Shown piece by piece: positions 36,938 to 45,645 of a stretch of DNA of 64,000 nucleotides. The stretch is from Microtetraspora fusca. GTDB lineage: Bacteria > Actinomycetota > Actinomycetes > Streptosporangiales > Streptosporangiaceae. The stretch's first letter is position 1. Each line of letters begins with the position of its first letter. Both the position numbers and the translations under genes were made by a program. The notes under the pieces were generated by a model, which was given only the letters and a program-made list of their open reading frames with translations, was not told where the DNA came from and made no database searches. The stretch covers positions 126,202-190,201 of the forward strand of contig NZ_BBYK01000042.1 of assembly GCF_001570365.1 (NCBI RefSeq), written 5' to 3'.

Positions 36938-37453
36938 GTGGTTGATCCGGCCGATCTGGCGGCCGTCGAGGCGCAGCTCGGGCGCCCGCCGCGCGGTGTG
37001 CGCGCGGTGGCGCACCGGTGTCCCTGTGGCCTGCCCGACGTGGTGGAGTCCGCGCCCCGGCTGCCCGACGGCTCGCCGTTCCCGACGCTGTTCTACCTGA
37101 CCTGCCCCAAGGCGGCGTCCGCGATCGGCACGCTGGAGTCCTCGGGGCTGATGCGCCGCATGCAGGCCAGGCTGGCCGAGGACCCGGATCTGGCCGCCGC
37201 CTACCGGGCCGCGCACGAGGACTACGTCGCGCGCCGGGACAAGGCGGCCGAGGAGGAGGGCCTGGAGCCGCTCCCGCGTGAGATGCAGAGCGCCGGGGGG
37301 ATGCCGGAGCGGGTCAAGTGCCTGCACGCCCTCGTCGGCCACGAGCTGGCCGTCCCGGGGATCAACCCGTTCGGACGGGAGGCGCTCAACGCGCTCCCCG
37401 ACTGGTGGGCGGACGGGCCCTGCGTGAGCCCGTGTGTCGAGGAGGGGCCATGA
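36938..37453 (+). CDS. DUF501 family protein
   Basis: 171 residues. Family hallmarks are LGRPPRGVRAVAHRCPCGLP, PTLFYLTCP, and a C-terminal Cys pair (PCVSPC). Conserved Cys residues suggest metal binding, but the function is unknown. GTG 36938 is chosen because GAAGGAG lies 8 bases before it; GTG 36929 is in frame but overlaps that site. It is always found between divIC and ppx in actinobacteria and here overlaps ppx by 4 bases (ATGA). Confidence 0.85.
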   Translation: MVDPADLAAVEAQLGRPPRGVRAVAHRCPCGLPDVVESAPRLPDGSPFPTLFYLTCPKAASAIGTLESSGLMRRMQARLAEDPDLAAAYRAAHEDYVARRDKAAEEEGLEPLPREMQSAGGMPERVKCLHALVGHELAVPGINPFGREALNALPDWWADGPCVSPCVEEGP

Positions 37454-38421
37454 CCCGGGTCGCCGCGATCGACTGCGGCACGAACTCGGTGCGCCTGCTC
37501 ATCGCCGACCTGCCCACCGGACCCTCGGGCGGCGCCGCGCACGGCGAGCCGGTCGACGTCGAGCGCCGGATGGAGATCGTACGGCTGGGCCAGGGGGTGG
37601 ACCGCACCGGGAAGCTCGCGCCCGAAGCCCTGGAGCGTACCTTCGCCGCGATGCGCGGCTACGCGAAGCTGATCGTGGAGCACGGCGGGGGCGCGGCCGG
37701 CGCCCGTCCCGCCGAGGTGATGCCGGTCCGGGTCGTGGCCACCAGCGCCACGCGGGACGCGTCCAACCGCGAGGAGTTCGCGGCGGGGGTGCGTGAGATC
37801 TTCGGGGTCGAGCCCGAGGTGGTGACCGGCGCCGAGGAGGCCCGCCTGTCGTTCACCGGCGCCACGCGCGGCCTGGCCGCGCTGGGGCCCGAGGCGCCCT
37901 ATCTCGTCGTGGACATCGGCGGCGGCTCGACCGAGTTCGTCGTCGGGACGGACGCGGTGGACGGCGCCCTCTCGGTCGACATCGGCTGCGTCCGGCTGAC
38001 CGAGCGGCACATCCGGCAGGACCCGCCGGGCGAGCCGGCCGTACAGGCCATGATCGGCGACATCGAGGCGGCGATGGACCGGGTCGAGGAGGCGGTTCCG
38101 GTCCGCGAGGCGCGCAGCCTGGTCGGCCTGGCCGGATCGGTCACCACGGTCGCGGGCATCGCCCTCGACCTGCCGGAGTACGACCCGGCGGCGATCCACC
38201 ACTCGCGGATCCCGGCGGAGCGGGTCCACGAGGTGAGCGCCCGGCTGCTCGCCTCCACACACGAGGAGCGCGCCGCGATCCCGGTGATGCACCCGGGCCG
38301 GGTCGATGTCATCGGCGCGGGCGCGCTCATCCTGGACCGCATCGTGCGCAGGTACGGCTTCTCCGAGGTCGTGGTGAGCGAGCACGACATCCTGGACGGC
38401 ATCGCCTGGTCGCTCGTCTGA
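37450..38421 (+). CDS. ppx: Exopolyphosphatase / pppGpp phosphohydrolase family
   Basis: A 323-residue actin-like ATPase-fold protein. Phosphate-1 loop AAIDCGTNSVRLLIAD (5-20), phosphate-2 loop VVDIGGGSTEFVVG, and the conserved Glu in VTGAEEARLSF. It is the short actinobacterial form (two domains only), comparable to mycobacterial Ppx2/MTB-PPX1. It hydrolyses short polyphosphate and may act on stringent-response nucleotides; which activity dominates cannot be told. Confidence 0.9.
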   Translation: MTRVAAIDCGTNSVRLLIADLPTGPSGGAAHGEPVDVERRMEIVRLGQGVDRTGKLAPEALERTFAAMRGYAKLIVEHGGGAAGARPAEVMPVRVVATSATRDASNREEFAAGVREIFGVEPEVVTGAEEARLSFTGATRGLAALGPEAPYLVVDIGGGSTEFVVGTDAVDGALSVDIGCVRLTERHIRQDPPGEPAVQAMIGDIEAAMDRVEEAVPVREARSLVGLAGSVTTVAGIALDLPEYDPAAIHHSRIPAERVHEVSARLLASTHEERAAIPVMHPGRVDVIGAGALILDRIVRRYGFSEVVVSEHDILDGIAWSLV

Positions 38422-38617
38422 CCCGTTTCCTTCCAGGCGTTTCCTCCCCCGCGCTTCCTCTCGCGTTTCCTTTCGCGCTTTCCTGAACGGCCGCGCCCGA
38501 CCGCTCTTCGCCCCGGCCGGGCACGCGGTCGGTCGGCACCGTCTCACTGTGGCGCTCCTTTCGACTGCCCCCGCCGTTCCGGGGAGCGGGGCAACGCTGT
38601 TGCAACTATTCCGCATT

Positions 38618-38631
38618 GCACAGTACTGTGC
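38618..38631. promoter_or_regulatory. 14-bp perfect palindrome on the padR promoter
   Basis: GCACAGTACTGTGC is a perfect 14-bp palindrome ending 5 bases before the PadR GTG start. It covers the putative -10 (TACTGT, 38624-38629), which is 18 bases from TTGCAA (38600-38605). With this promoter the transcript would start at or beside the GTG, so the gene is probably leaderless and autorepressed. Confidence 0.7.
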
Positions 38632-38636
38632 GGTGC

Positions 38637-38966
38637 GTGGACAGTAGCCAGCTCCTCAAGGGCGTCCTCGATCTGGCCGTGCTGGCGGTGCTCGACGGCC
38701 GCGACAGCTACGGGTACGACGTCGTACGCCGCCTGCGCGAGGCCGGTCTCGACGACGTCGGCGACGCGTCGGTGTACGGCACGCTCCGCCGGCTGTTCAA
38801 GGCCGGGGCCCTCACCTCCTACGTGGTGGCCTCCGACGAGGGGCCGCACCGCAAGTACTACGGCCTGAACGACGTGGGCCGAACGCTTCTCTCCGACTCG
38901 GCGAGGACCTGGACGTCCTTCGCCGCCACCATGGACGGCCTGCTCAAGGAGGTAGGTGCCGGATGA
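38637..38966 (+). CDS. PadR-family transcriptional regulator
   Basis: 109 residues. It begins VDSSQLLKGVLDLAVLAVLD, then SYGYDVVRRL and SVYGTLRRLFKAG (winged helix, about 15-75) and GPHRKYYGLNDVGR (wing), all standard PadR features. Start GTG 38637 rather than an upstream TTG, on family length and on the promoter just described. Its stop overlaps the start of the HAAS-domain protein by 4 bases. PadR/HAAS pairs usually respond to membrane or envelope stress; the ligand is unknown. Confidence 0.88.
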   Translation: MDSSQLLKGVLDLAVLAVLDGRDSYGYDVVRRLREAGLDDVGDASVYGTLRRLFKAGALTSYVVASDEGPHRKYYGLNDVGRTLLSDSARTWTSFAATMDGLLKEVGAG

Positions 38967-40039
38967 CCCCCCGGATGGATCCGCACGAGTACGCCCGCGC
39001 CGTACGCGCGGAACTCGCCGACCTGCCCGCGAAGGACAGGGACGAGCTGCTTGAGGACCTTGACGACCATCTGGCCGAGGTTGCGGCCGAGTCGGACACG
39101 CCGCTGGAAGAGCGCCTCGGTTCTCCGAAGGCGTACGCGGCCGAGTTGCGGGCCGCCTACGGGGGCCGTCCCGCCCGGACGCGAAGGTCGCTCACCGGCC
39201 GGGCCGCCGCGGTGCTGGGCGCGGCGCACGGCCGGTTGCTGAGGCTCACGCCGTACCGGCAGCTCGTGACGTTCCTGCCCGAGCTGCGTCCGGCGTGGTG
39301 GGCGATGCGCGGGTACGCGCTGGCCCTGGTCGTGCTGTCGGCCGTCGGGTCGGGCGGGGTGGTCCCCGGCGACCCGGTGGCCTGGGTGTTCACGCTCCTG
39401 GTGATCTGGGCCTCGGTGTGGCTCGGCCGGCGCACCGTCGCGGGGGTCGGGTCGGGCTGGCGGCGCACGCCCCTGATCCTGGCCAACGCGGCGGCGGCGT
39501 GGGCGGTGCTCGTCGGTGTCGCCGCGGCCGACCACACGGGGGTGTACGAGACCACGGTCCGGTACGACGCGGGCGGACCTCCGCCGGTCGAGGTCAGGAA
39601 CGTGGCGACGTTCGACGGCGGCGGGATCTACAACATCCTGCCGTACGCCGCGGACGGCACCGCGCTGACCGACGTCCGGCTCTACGACCAGGACGGCAGG
39701 CCGATCAACGTCGATCCGGAGCTGTACGGCAAGCGGATCGTCCGGCCCTGCGCGGGGGAGCCGCCGATGACCAACTCCTATCCGCTGCCGCTGCGGGACG
39801 TCACCGAGACCGCCTTCGACGAGAACGGCCTCCCGGTTCCGGTGCCCTGCGAGTCCGCCATGCCGGCGCCGTCCGCGTCGCCCGAGGGAGCCGCCGAGCC
39901 GTCCGCCAATTCCACGGGCTCCACCGAGCCGTCGGGTGGCTCGTCCTCCGAGCCGTCGGCGGACCCGTCTCCTGAGCCGTCCGGCAAGCCCGCGAAGAAG
40001 GCCGCCGAGCCGTCGGCGCGTCCGTCGGACCGGCGCTGA
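38963..40039 (+). CDS. HAAS-domain membrane protein with Ser/Pro-rich tail
   Basis: 358 residues. The N-terminal HAAS signalling domain (about 8-65, [20 protein letters not shown]) is followed by a basic stretch, three to four membrane segments (about 112-190), an extracytoplasmic domain with Tyr/Asp-rich sequence (about 195-300) and a low-complexity Pro/Ser/Glu tail (about 310-358) with repeated EPS motifs. It is translationally coupled to the PadR regulator (ATGA). The tail may span the cell wall. Function beyond envelope sensing is unknown. Confidence 0.8.
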   Translation: MTPRMDPHEYARAVRAELADLPAKDRDELLEDLDDHLAEVAAESDTPLEERLGSPKAYAAELRAAYGGRPARTRRSLTGRAAAVLGAAHGRLLRLTPYRQLVTFLPELRPAWWAMRGYALALVVLSAVGSGGVVPGDPVAWVFTLLVIWASVWLGRRTVAGVGSGWRRTPLILANAAAAWAVLVGVAAADHTGVYETTVRYDAGGPPPVEVRNVATFDGGGIYNILPYAADGTALTDVRLYDQDGRPINVDPELYGKRIVRPCAGEPPMTNSYPLPLRDVTETAFDENGLPVPVPCESAMPAPSASPEGAAEPSANSTGSTEPSGGSSSEPSADPSPEPSGKPAKKAAEPSARPSDRR

Positions 40040-40088
40040 CCGGGGAGAACGGCGCGAGCATGGGCGCGGAGCTGGCACGATCGATGGC

Positions 40089-40883
40089 ATGAGCTTCGTA
40101 CCGCCTGGATCGGGTTGGCCGGGCGACCTGGCCCGGCCCGACACACCGGTCGCCCATGACGCCGCCGACGTCGTACGGCTCGCGGGCGAGAGCCGTACGG
40201 TCACGGAGCTGACGGCGCGGGAGTCGGTGTGCCGGGCCTGCCCGTCACTGGTGAAGTGGCGGGAGGAGGTCGCGGACGTCAAGCGGAAGTCCTTCGCCGA
40301 CCAGACCTACTGGGGGCGGCCGGTCACCGGCTGGGGCGACGACCACCCCCGCATCCTCATCGTCGGGCTGGCCCCGGCCGCCCACGGGGGCAACCGTACG
40401 GGCCGGATCTTCACCGGGGACCGCAGCGGCGACTGGCTGTTCGCGTCGCTGTACCGGACGGGGCTGGCCACGCAGGAGACCAGCACGCACGCGGGGGACG
40501 GGCAGCGGCTGATCGGAGCGCGGGTGATGGCGGCGGTCCGCTGCGCGCCCCCGGCGAACAAGCCGACCCCGCAGGAACGCGACACCTGCTCGCCGTGGCT
40601 GGCCAGGGAGTTGTCGCTGGTCGCGGAGTCCACCCGGGTGATCGTCGCGCTCGGCGGGTTCGCCTGGCAGGCGATGTGGCCGGCGCTGCGCGCCGCGGGG
40701 TACACCCTGCCCCGCAGCCGCCCCCCGTTCGGGCACGGGCGGGAGGCCGCGGTGTCGTACGGCGAGCGCACGGTGCACCTGCTGTGCTGCTACCACCCGA
40801 GCCAGCAGAACACCTTTACCGGCCGAGTCACGGCCGAGATGCTCGACGCGGTGTTCTCGCGGGCGGCATCCCTGGGCTTGTGA
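40089..40883 (+). CDS. Family 5 (UDGb-type) uracil-DNA glycosylase
   Basis: 264 residues. Motif A is [19 protein letters not shown] and the C-terminal motif is [14 protein letters not shown], both diagnostic of UDGb. [12 protein letters not shown] near residue 50 with further Cys residues (CAPPANK, CSPW) fits the iron-sulfur cluster of this class. It removes uracil, and in studied members also hypoxanthine, from DNA. ATG 40089 lacks a strong ribosome site. The stop codon lies inside the first of two CRP-type sites belonging to the next gene. Confidence 0.9.
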   Translation: MSFVPPGSGWPGDLARPDTPVAHDAADVVRLAGESRTVTELTARESVCRACPSLVKWREEVADVKRKSFADQTYWGRPVTGWGDDHPRILIVGLAPAAHGGNRTGRIFTGDRSGDWLFASLYRTGLATQETSTHAGDGQRLIGARVMAAVRCAPPANKPTPQERDTCSPWLARELSLVAESTRVIVALGGFAWQAMWPALRAAGYTLPRSRPPFGHGREAAVSYGERTVHLLCCYHPSQQNTFTGRVTAEMLDAVFSRAASLGL

Positions 40884-40912
40884 ACGCTTTCACGAGTGTG
40901 AACTCGGTCACG
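40879..40912. promoter_or_regulatory. Two tandem CRP-type sites upstream of NDH-2
   Basis: TGTGA-N6-TCACG occurs at 40879-40894 and again at 40897-40912, centres 18 bp apart. Both match the GTGA-N6-TCAC core used by actinobacterial CRP/Cmr-type regulators. The first overlaps the stop codon of the glycosylase gene. They lie about 150-190 bp upstream of the NDH-2 start. Confidence 0.65.
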
Positions 40913-41027
40913 CTTGAAAGTTCCGCCGTTTTTGCGGGGAGAAGATAGTCCCGATCTACTCAAAATCGGAAAAAATGGACAAGTTCCCCCGGGGTGGATT
41001 GGTATCGGCTGAACGACGTGACGTAGC

Positions 41028-41047
41028 CTTGTGAATGCTTTCACAAG
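41028..41047. promoter_or_regulatory. Perfect CRP-type palindrome at the NDH-2 promoter
   Basis: CTTGTGAA-TGCT-TTCACAAG is a perfect 20-bp palindrome containing TGTGA-N6-TCACA (41030-41045), the exact CRP consensus. It ends 24 bases before the NDH-2 GTG. That close to the start it would more likely block than activate; with the two upstream sites, looping or dual control is possible. Confidence 0.75.
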
Positions 41048-41070
41048 CGATCTACACACGAAGGGCACCC

Positions 41071-42405
41071 GTGGTGAACCGCAAGTCAAAGCACATCCTC
41101 ATCGTCGGCGGTGGATACGTAGGCCTTTACACCGGCCTGCGGCTTCAGCGGACGCTCCGTCGTGAGCTGCGCGAGGGGACCGTGCGGATCACGCTCATCG
41201 ACCCCCGGTCGTACATGACCTACCAGCCGTTCCTTCCGGAGGCGGCGGCCGGGAACATCTCCCCCCGTCACGTCGTCGCGCCGCTGCGCCGGGTCCTGCC
41301 CAAGATCCGCATCCTCAACGGAATGGTCTCCAAGATCCACCACGAGGCCAGGACCGTGACGTTCGAGCCCGCCGCGGGCCAGTCCCGGGAGATCGAGTAC
41401 GACGTCATCGTCATGGCGGCCGGCTCCATCTCGCGGACGCTGCCCATCCCCGGTCTCGAGGACGCCGCGATCGGCTTCAAGACCGTCGGTGAGGCGATCG
41501 CGCTGCGCAACCGCGTGATCGCGCTGCTCGACCGGGCCGAGACCAGCGACGACGAGGACGTGCGCCGCCGCGCGCTCACCTTCGTCGTGGTCGGCGGCGG
41601 CTTCGCCGGCATCGAGGCCCTCGCCGAGCTCGAGGACATGACCGAGGACGCGATCAAGTACTACCCGAGCATCGAGAAGAAGGACCTGAGGTGGGTCCTC
41701 ATCGAGGCGTCGGACCGGATCCTGCCCGAGGTCGGACCGGAGATGGGTAAGTGGACCGCCGAGCAGCTCCGCGAGCGCGGCATCGAGCTCAAGCTGGAGA
41801 CATTCCTCCAGTCGTGCGAGGGCGGCCTGGTCAAGACCTCGGACGGTGACGAGTTCGAGTCGGCCACGATCGTGTGGACCGCCGGTGTCAAGCCGAGCCC
41901 GGTCGTCAACTCCTGCGACCTGCCCCTCGACGAGCGCGGCCGGATCAAGACCACCACCCGGCTGACGATCGCTGCCACCAAGGACGCGTTCGCCGCCGGC
42001 GACGTGGCGGGCGTGCCCGACATGACCAACGCCGGGCAGTACTGCGCCCCGAACGCCCAGCACGCCGTACGGCAGTCGAAGGTCCTCGGCGAGAACATCG
42101 CCGCGTACGTGCGGGGCGGGCAGCTCAAGGACTACCGGCACAGGTACGCCGGGTCGGTCGCCGGCCTCGGCCTCTACCGCGGCGTGGCCAACGTCTACGG
42201 CATCAAGCTGCGCGGGTTCCCCGCGTGGTTCATGCACCGGACCTACCACCTGTCCCGGGTGCCCACGGTGAACCGGAAGGTCCGCGTGGTGGCCGACTGG
42301 ACCCTGTCCCTCTTCTTCCGCAGGGAGACGGTGTCGCTCGGCGAGATCGAGCACCCGCGCGACGACTTCAGGGCCGCCGCCGCCACGATGCCGAAGAAGA
42401 AGTAA
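41071..42405 (+). CDS. ndh: Type II NADH dehydrogenase (NDH-2)
   Basis: A 444-residue two-Rossmann-fold flavoenzyme. FAD motif ILIVGGGYVGLYTGLRL (about 9-25), second nucleotide motif FVVVGGGFAGIEALAEL (about 172-188), the FAD phosphate-region FAAGDVAGVPD and the quinone-site-like AQHAVRQ. It passes electrons from NADH to menaquinone without proton pumping, bound to the inner face of the membrane. GTG codons at 41071 and 41074 are both possible starts; an ATG at 41035 lies inside the CRP palindrome. Three CRP-type sites upstream point to cAMP or redox control. Confidence 0.92.
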   Translation: MVNRKSKHILIVGGGYVGLYTGLRLQRTLRRELREGTVRITLIDPRSYMTYQPFLPEAAAGNISPRHVVAPLRRVLPKIRILNGMVSKIHHEARTVTFEPAAGQSREIEYDVIVMAAGSISRTLPIPGLEDAAIGFKTVGEAIALRNRVIALLDRAETSDDEDVRRRALTFVVVGGGFAGIEALAELEDMTEDAIKYYPSIEKKDLRWVLIEASDRILPEVGPEMGKWTAEQLRERGIELKLETFLQSCEGGLVKTSDGDEFESATIVWTAGVKPSPVVNSCDLPLDERGRIKTTTRLTIAATKDAFAAGDVAGVPDMTNAGQYCAPNAQHAVRQSKVLGENIAAYVRGGQLKDYRHRYAGSVAGLGLYRGVANVYGIKLRGFPAWFMHRTYHLSRVPTVNRKVRVVADWTLSLFFRRETVSLGEIEHPRDDFRAAAATMPKKK

Positions 42406-42419
42406 AACCGCTCACCCGT

Positions 42420-42453
42420 ACGGCGTGCGCCCCCACCTGGGGACGTGCGCCGT
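42420..42453 (+). terminator. Putative terminator after NDH-2
   Basis: ACGGCG (42420-42425) pairs with CGCCGT (42448-42453), and CCCC (42431-42434) with GGGG (42439-42442) inside. TCGGCTTTCC follows. It begins 15 bases after the ndh stop. Confidence 0.45.
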
Positions 42454-42539
42454 TCGGCTTTCCATGTCCGGAAGAAGGGGAAGCGGCGTAAGGTCCAACC
42501 AGTTACAGATGAGCGATCCGTGACGTATGATCGCGGCGC

Positions 42540-42612
42540 CCCCGTAGCCCAATGGCAGAGGCAAGCCCCTTAAAAGGGCTCCGGTGTGGGTTCGAGTCCC
42601 ACCGGGGGCACT
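42540..42612 (+). tRNA. Class I tRNA with UAA anticodon (Leu codon UUA), atypical
   Basis: A well-formed 73-base cloverleaf: acceptor 6 pairs (42541-42546 with 42605-42610) plus an unpaired C-C at position 1-72, D-stem of 3 pairs, anticodon stem AGCCC/GGGCT (5 pairs), loop CTTAAAA with anticodon TAA at 42573-42575, a 5-base variable loop, T-stem GTGGG/CCCAC with loop TTCGAGT, and discriminator A. Canonical tRNA-Leu has a long variable arm, but this one is class I. The anticodon reads UUA, the rare codon normally served by the bldA-type tRNA. CCA is not encoded. Amino-acid identity is not certain. Confidence 0.75.
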
Positions 42613-42673
42613 TCTGCCTCCCCGGGCGACAGCCCTGCCGGCCGTGCCCCCACGACCTGCGGGAACGAGGGGA

Positions 42674-43330
42674 TCACTCGGCGCGGACGTCGAGACCGAG
42701 GGCGGTGGCGAGGACGACGGCCTGCTGGAAGTCGATCACGGCGCCCTTGAGGTCGACGGAGAGCGGGTCCACGGAGGACAGATCGCTGCCGCGCAGGTCG
42801 CATCGGGACAGCGTGGCCGCGCGGAGCCAGGCGCCGGAGAGGTCCACCTTGCGGAGGGTCGCCCCTTCCAGCCGGGCGCCGGCGAGATCGGCCTCGCGCA
42901 TCCGCAGGTCGGTGAAGGTGGCGCCGCGCAGGTCGGCGCCGGGGAGCCCGGCGAAGGACCAGTCCCCGCCCTCGGCCTTGAGCAGGTCGAAGGTGCAGCC
43001 GTCGAACGTGCTGCCCACCATCTTGCAGCCGGTGAAGGTGGTGTCGAAGAACGAGCACCGGACGAACGTGCAGTTGGTGAAGGCGGCGTCGGTGTGCGAG
43101 GACGCGTTGAACTTGACGCCGCGGAAGGTGCACTCGGAGAAGACGGCGCCGTGACTGAACGCCTCGGTCATGTCGACGTCGACGAAGAGGACCTGGCTGT
43201 GCTCGTGACCCGACAGATCCTCGCTGTCCCAGTCCGCGCCGTGAACGGTGGTGAAGGTCGGCGCGGCCGGTCGGCCGTACCTGCGCTCGGCCACGGGAGG
43301 TCTCCTGACGTCGGGTTCGGTGGCGGGCAT
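42674..43330 (-). CDS. Pentapeptide-repeat protein
   Basis: 218 residues. From about residue 60 the sequence follows the A(D/N)LxX five-residue rhythm (GADLRGATFTDLRMREADLAGARLEG-type, interrupted with Cys-rich variants such as CTFRGVKF), giving a right-handed quadrilateral beta-helix. Some relatives (MfpA, Qnr) mimic DNA and protect gyrase; most have no known role, and nothing here shows gyrase binding. ATG 43330 follows GGGGGCAGAATC. No operon partner; a GreA-type factor lies upstream on the same strand. Confidence 0.85.
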   Translation of the reverse strand: MPATEPDVRRPPVAERRYGRPAAPTFTTVHGADWDSEDLSGHEHSQVLFVDVDMTEAFSHGAVFSECTFRGVKFNASSHTDAAFTNCTFVRCSFFDTTFTGCKMVGSTFDGCTFDLLKAEGGDWSFAGLPGADLRGATFTDLRMREADLAGARLEGATLRKVDLSGAWLRAATLSRCDLRGSDLSSVDPLSVDLKGAVIDFQQAVVLATALGLDVRAE

Positions 43331-43391
43331 GATTCTGCCCCCGGGGTACGACAAAAATCGCGGGCGGCCCGGGGGCGTCGACACGGTCGTG

Positions 43392-43865
43392 TCAGCTGGT
43401 CGTGTGGTGCCCGAAGGGGACGGCCTTGACCAACGTCACCTTCATCGTCCGGCCGTTGGGCAGCTCGTACGTTCGCTGCTCGCCCTCCCTGGCGCCCGTC
43501 AGCGCGATGCCCAGAGGGGAGTTGGGCGAGTAGACCGGGATGTCGCCACCCACGGACTCGTCCCTGAGCCCCATGAGGAAGGTCTCGGTCTCCTCCTCGC
43601 CCTCATAGCGGACGGTCAGCACCATGCCCGGCTCGGCGACCCCGTCGTCCGGCGGGTCCTCGCCGACCACCGCGTTCTTCAGGAGGTCCTCGAGCTGGTG
43701 GATGCGCGCCTGTCGCCGCTCCCGCTCCATGATCTCTTCATTGCTGTCCGGATCGTGCGGAGTGGCGTCGCCGTCGCCCGTGCGGTGCGCGAGCAGGTCG
43801 GCCAGTTCCTCTCGCAACCGGTCGTACGCATTCTGGGTGAGCCATGTCCGCTGTGTGCTGGTCAT
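43392..43865 (-). CDS. greA: Transcription elongation factor GreA/GreB family
   Basis: 157 residues. The N-terminal coiled coil (about 1-75, LTQNAYDRLREELADLLAHR ... ERERRQARIHQLEDLL) carries an acidic tip (DPDSNEE). The C-terminal FKBP-like domain ends with SPNSPLGIALTGAREGE and the basic KVTLVKAVP. It stimulates RNA cleavage in backtracked RNA polymerase. AAGGAGG lies 6 bases upstream of the ATG. Similarity to GreA is clear, though specialised actinobacterial paralogues exist and this could be one. Confidence 0.88.
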   Translation of the reverse strand: MTSTQRTWLTQNAYDRLREELADLLAHRTGDGDATPHDPDSNEEIMERERRQARIHQLEDLLKNAVVGEDPPDDGVAEPGMVLTVRYEGEEETETFLMGLRDESVGGDIPVYSPNSPLGIALTGAREGEQRTYELPNGRTMKVTLVKAVPFGHHTTS

Positions 43866-44012
43866 GTCGCGCCTCCTTGTCCACATAACACAAAGACACA
43901 GCCCCGGTACGGACTGTGCCCAGTGCAATTATATCTACCTGTCAAACAAATTAAAGGTCTGGGTTACCGTTGGAGGGAATGTCGGCATCCGGTGACTCTG
44001 CGAGCGTGAGCG

Positions 44013-45548
44013 ATGGTGGTCCTGGGACAGCTCCTGGACATCCTCGGCACTCTCGGCGTCTGCGAGTGCCGGGGTCCGGTCGACCGGGCGGCCATGCTGC
44101 GCGGCCTGGCCCTGTACGACCCGTCCGACCCGCGGATGGCGGCGGGCGACCAGGTCATGCTCGGCGTCGGCATCGACAGCCCCGAGCGGGCCGTCCGCGT
44201 GCTGGCCGACACCGACGCCGCCGTCCTGGTGCTGCGCGCCGCCTTCTCCCTGGACGAGGGGGTCGCCCGCGCGGCTCGCGACGCCGGGATCCCGGTGGTC
44301 CGCGTCGATCCCGGCGTCTCCTGGGGACAGCTCGTCGCGGTGATCCACACGCTGGTGTTCGGCGAGCGCGCCGCGGCCAAGGCGGCCGCGCCGGGAGGCC
44401 TGTTCGACCTGGCCGACACCATCGCCGGAGCGGTCGGCGGCCCGGTGACCATCGAGGACGTCCAGGCCCGCGTGCTCGCCTACTCCCACCGGCAGCAGGA
44501 CGTGGACCAGGCGCGGCTGCGCACCATCCTCGGCCGCCGCGTGCCGGACGAGACCCTGGAGGCGCTGCGCAGCCAGGGCGTGTTCGCCCACCTGGACGAG
44601 TCGGACGAGCCGCTGTTCGTGCCCGAGCTCAGCTCCGAGCTGACCGCGCGCGTGGTCGTGGCCGTGCGCGCGGGCCGCGAGCTGCTCGGCTCGGTCTGGG
44701 TCGAGGTCGACGGTCCTCTCTCCCCTGGGCAGAACGCGGCGTTGGTCGCCGGGGCGCGGGTGGCCGCGACCCACCTGCTGACCACCCGCGCGAGCGCCGA
44801 CCTGGAGCGCCGGGTGGAGGGCGACCTGGTGCAGAGCCTGATAGAGGGCGGCGCCGACGCGCCGGCCGCGCTGCTGCGGCTCGGGCTGCCCGCGACGGAC
44901 CTGCGGGTCGTCGCGCTGCGTGCCGACGGAGGCGCGGACGCGGTGCTGCTCGCCGCCCGCCACGCGACCATCGGCTTCACCTGGTCGCGCCCCGGCCGCA
45001 GCGCCCTGGTCGGCGACGTGCTGTACACCGTGCTCTCCGGCGGCAAGGACGCGGACGCGGCGTGTGCCTGGGTGCGCGCGCTCGCGAGCGAGCTTCCCGC
45101 GGACGCCAGGGTGCGGGCGGGGGTCGGCGGCCCCGCCGACGTCTCCCAGCTCCCGGCCAGCCGCAGCGAGGCCGACGAGAGCCTCGCCGTCCACATGTCG
45201 GATCCGGACGCCGAACTGCCCGTCACGTACGACGCCGTCTGGGACCGGATTTTGCTGCGCCGCCTGGCCGGCGCCGCCGCGGCGGGACGGATGCCCACCA
45301 CGGGCCCGGTCGTGGACCTGGCCCGCCACGACGCCGAGCACGGCACCGAGTACGTCCCGACCCTGCGCGCCCTGCTCCGCGCCCAGGGGGATCTGCGGGA
45401 GGCGTCGGCGCGGCTGGCTGTCCATCCCAACACGGTCCGGTACCGGCTGCGGAAGATGTCCGAGACCACCCGGCTGGACCTCGACGACCCGCGCAAGCGC
45501 CTGGCGATGATGATCGCACTTGAAGTCGGCGCGGTCATGTCCGGATAG
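44013..45548 (+). CDS. PucR-family transcriptional regulator
   Basis: 511 residues: an N-terminal purine-catabolism-type domain (about 5-120), a middle GAF/GGDEF-like region, and a C-terminal helix-turn-helix of the PucR/CdaR type (about 455-500, ASARLAVHPNTVRYRLRKM). It is likely a one-component activator. The D-amino-acid dehydrogenase gene starts 97 bases downstream on the same strand, so that gene is the natural target. Divergent from greA with about 147 bp between. Confidence 0.88.
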   Translation: MVVLGQLLDILGTLGVCECRGPVDRAAMLRGLALYDPSDPRMAAGDQVMLGVGIDSPERAVRVLADTDAAVLVLRAAFSLDEGVARAARDAGIPVVRVDPGVSWGQLVAVIHTLVFGERAAAKAAAPGGLFDLADTIAGAVGGPVTIEDVQARVLAYSHRQQDVDQARLRTILGRRVPDETLEALRSQGVFAHLDESDEPLFVPELSSELTARVVVAVRAGRELLGSVWVEVDGPLSPGQNAALVAGARVAATHLLTTRASADLERRVEGDLVQSLIEGGADAPAALLRLGLPATDLRVVALRADGGADAVLLAARHATIGFTWSRPGRSALVGDVLYTVLSGGKDADAACAWVRALASELPADARVRAGVGGPADVSQLPASRSEADESLAVHMSDPDAELPVTYDAVWDRILLRRLAGAAAAGRMPTTGPVVDLARHDAEHGTEYVPTLRALLRAQGDLREASARLAVHPNTVRYRLRKMSETTRLDLDDPRKRLAMMIALEVGAVMSG

Positions 45549-45645
45549 GACAACCGCAGGCTGATCCATTGTCCGAATTTGGCAGCTCTTATCTCCTCAA
45601 CGGCATACATCCTCAATATGTCGTCTCAAGAAAGGGAGAGCTGTC

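Noticed and set aside
42674-43330. Quinolone-resistance (Qnr/MfpA) protein
   Set aside because: Only the pentapeptide rhythm is shared; the N-terminus and Cys-rich variants differ and nothing shows gyrase binding.
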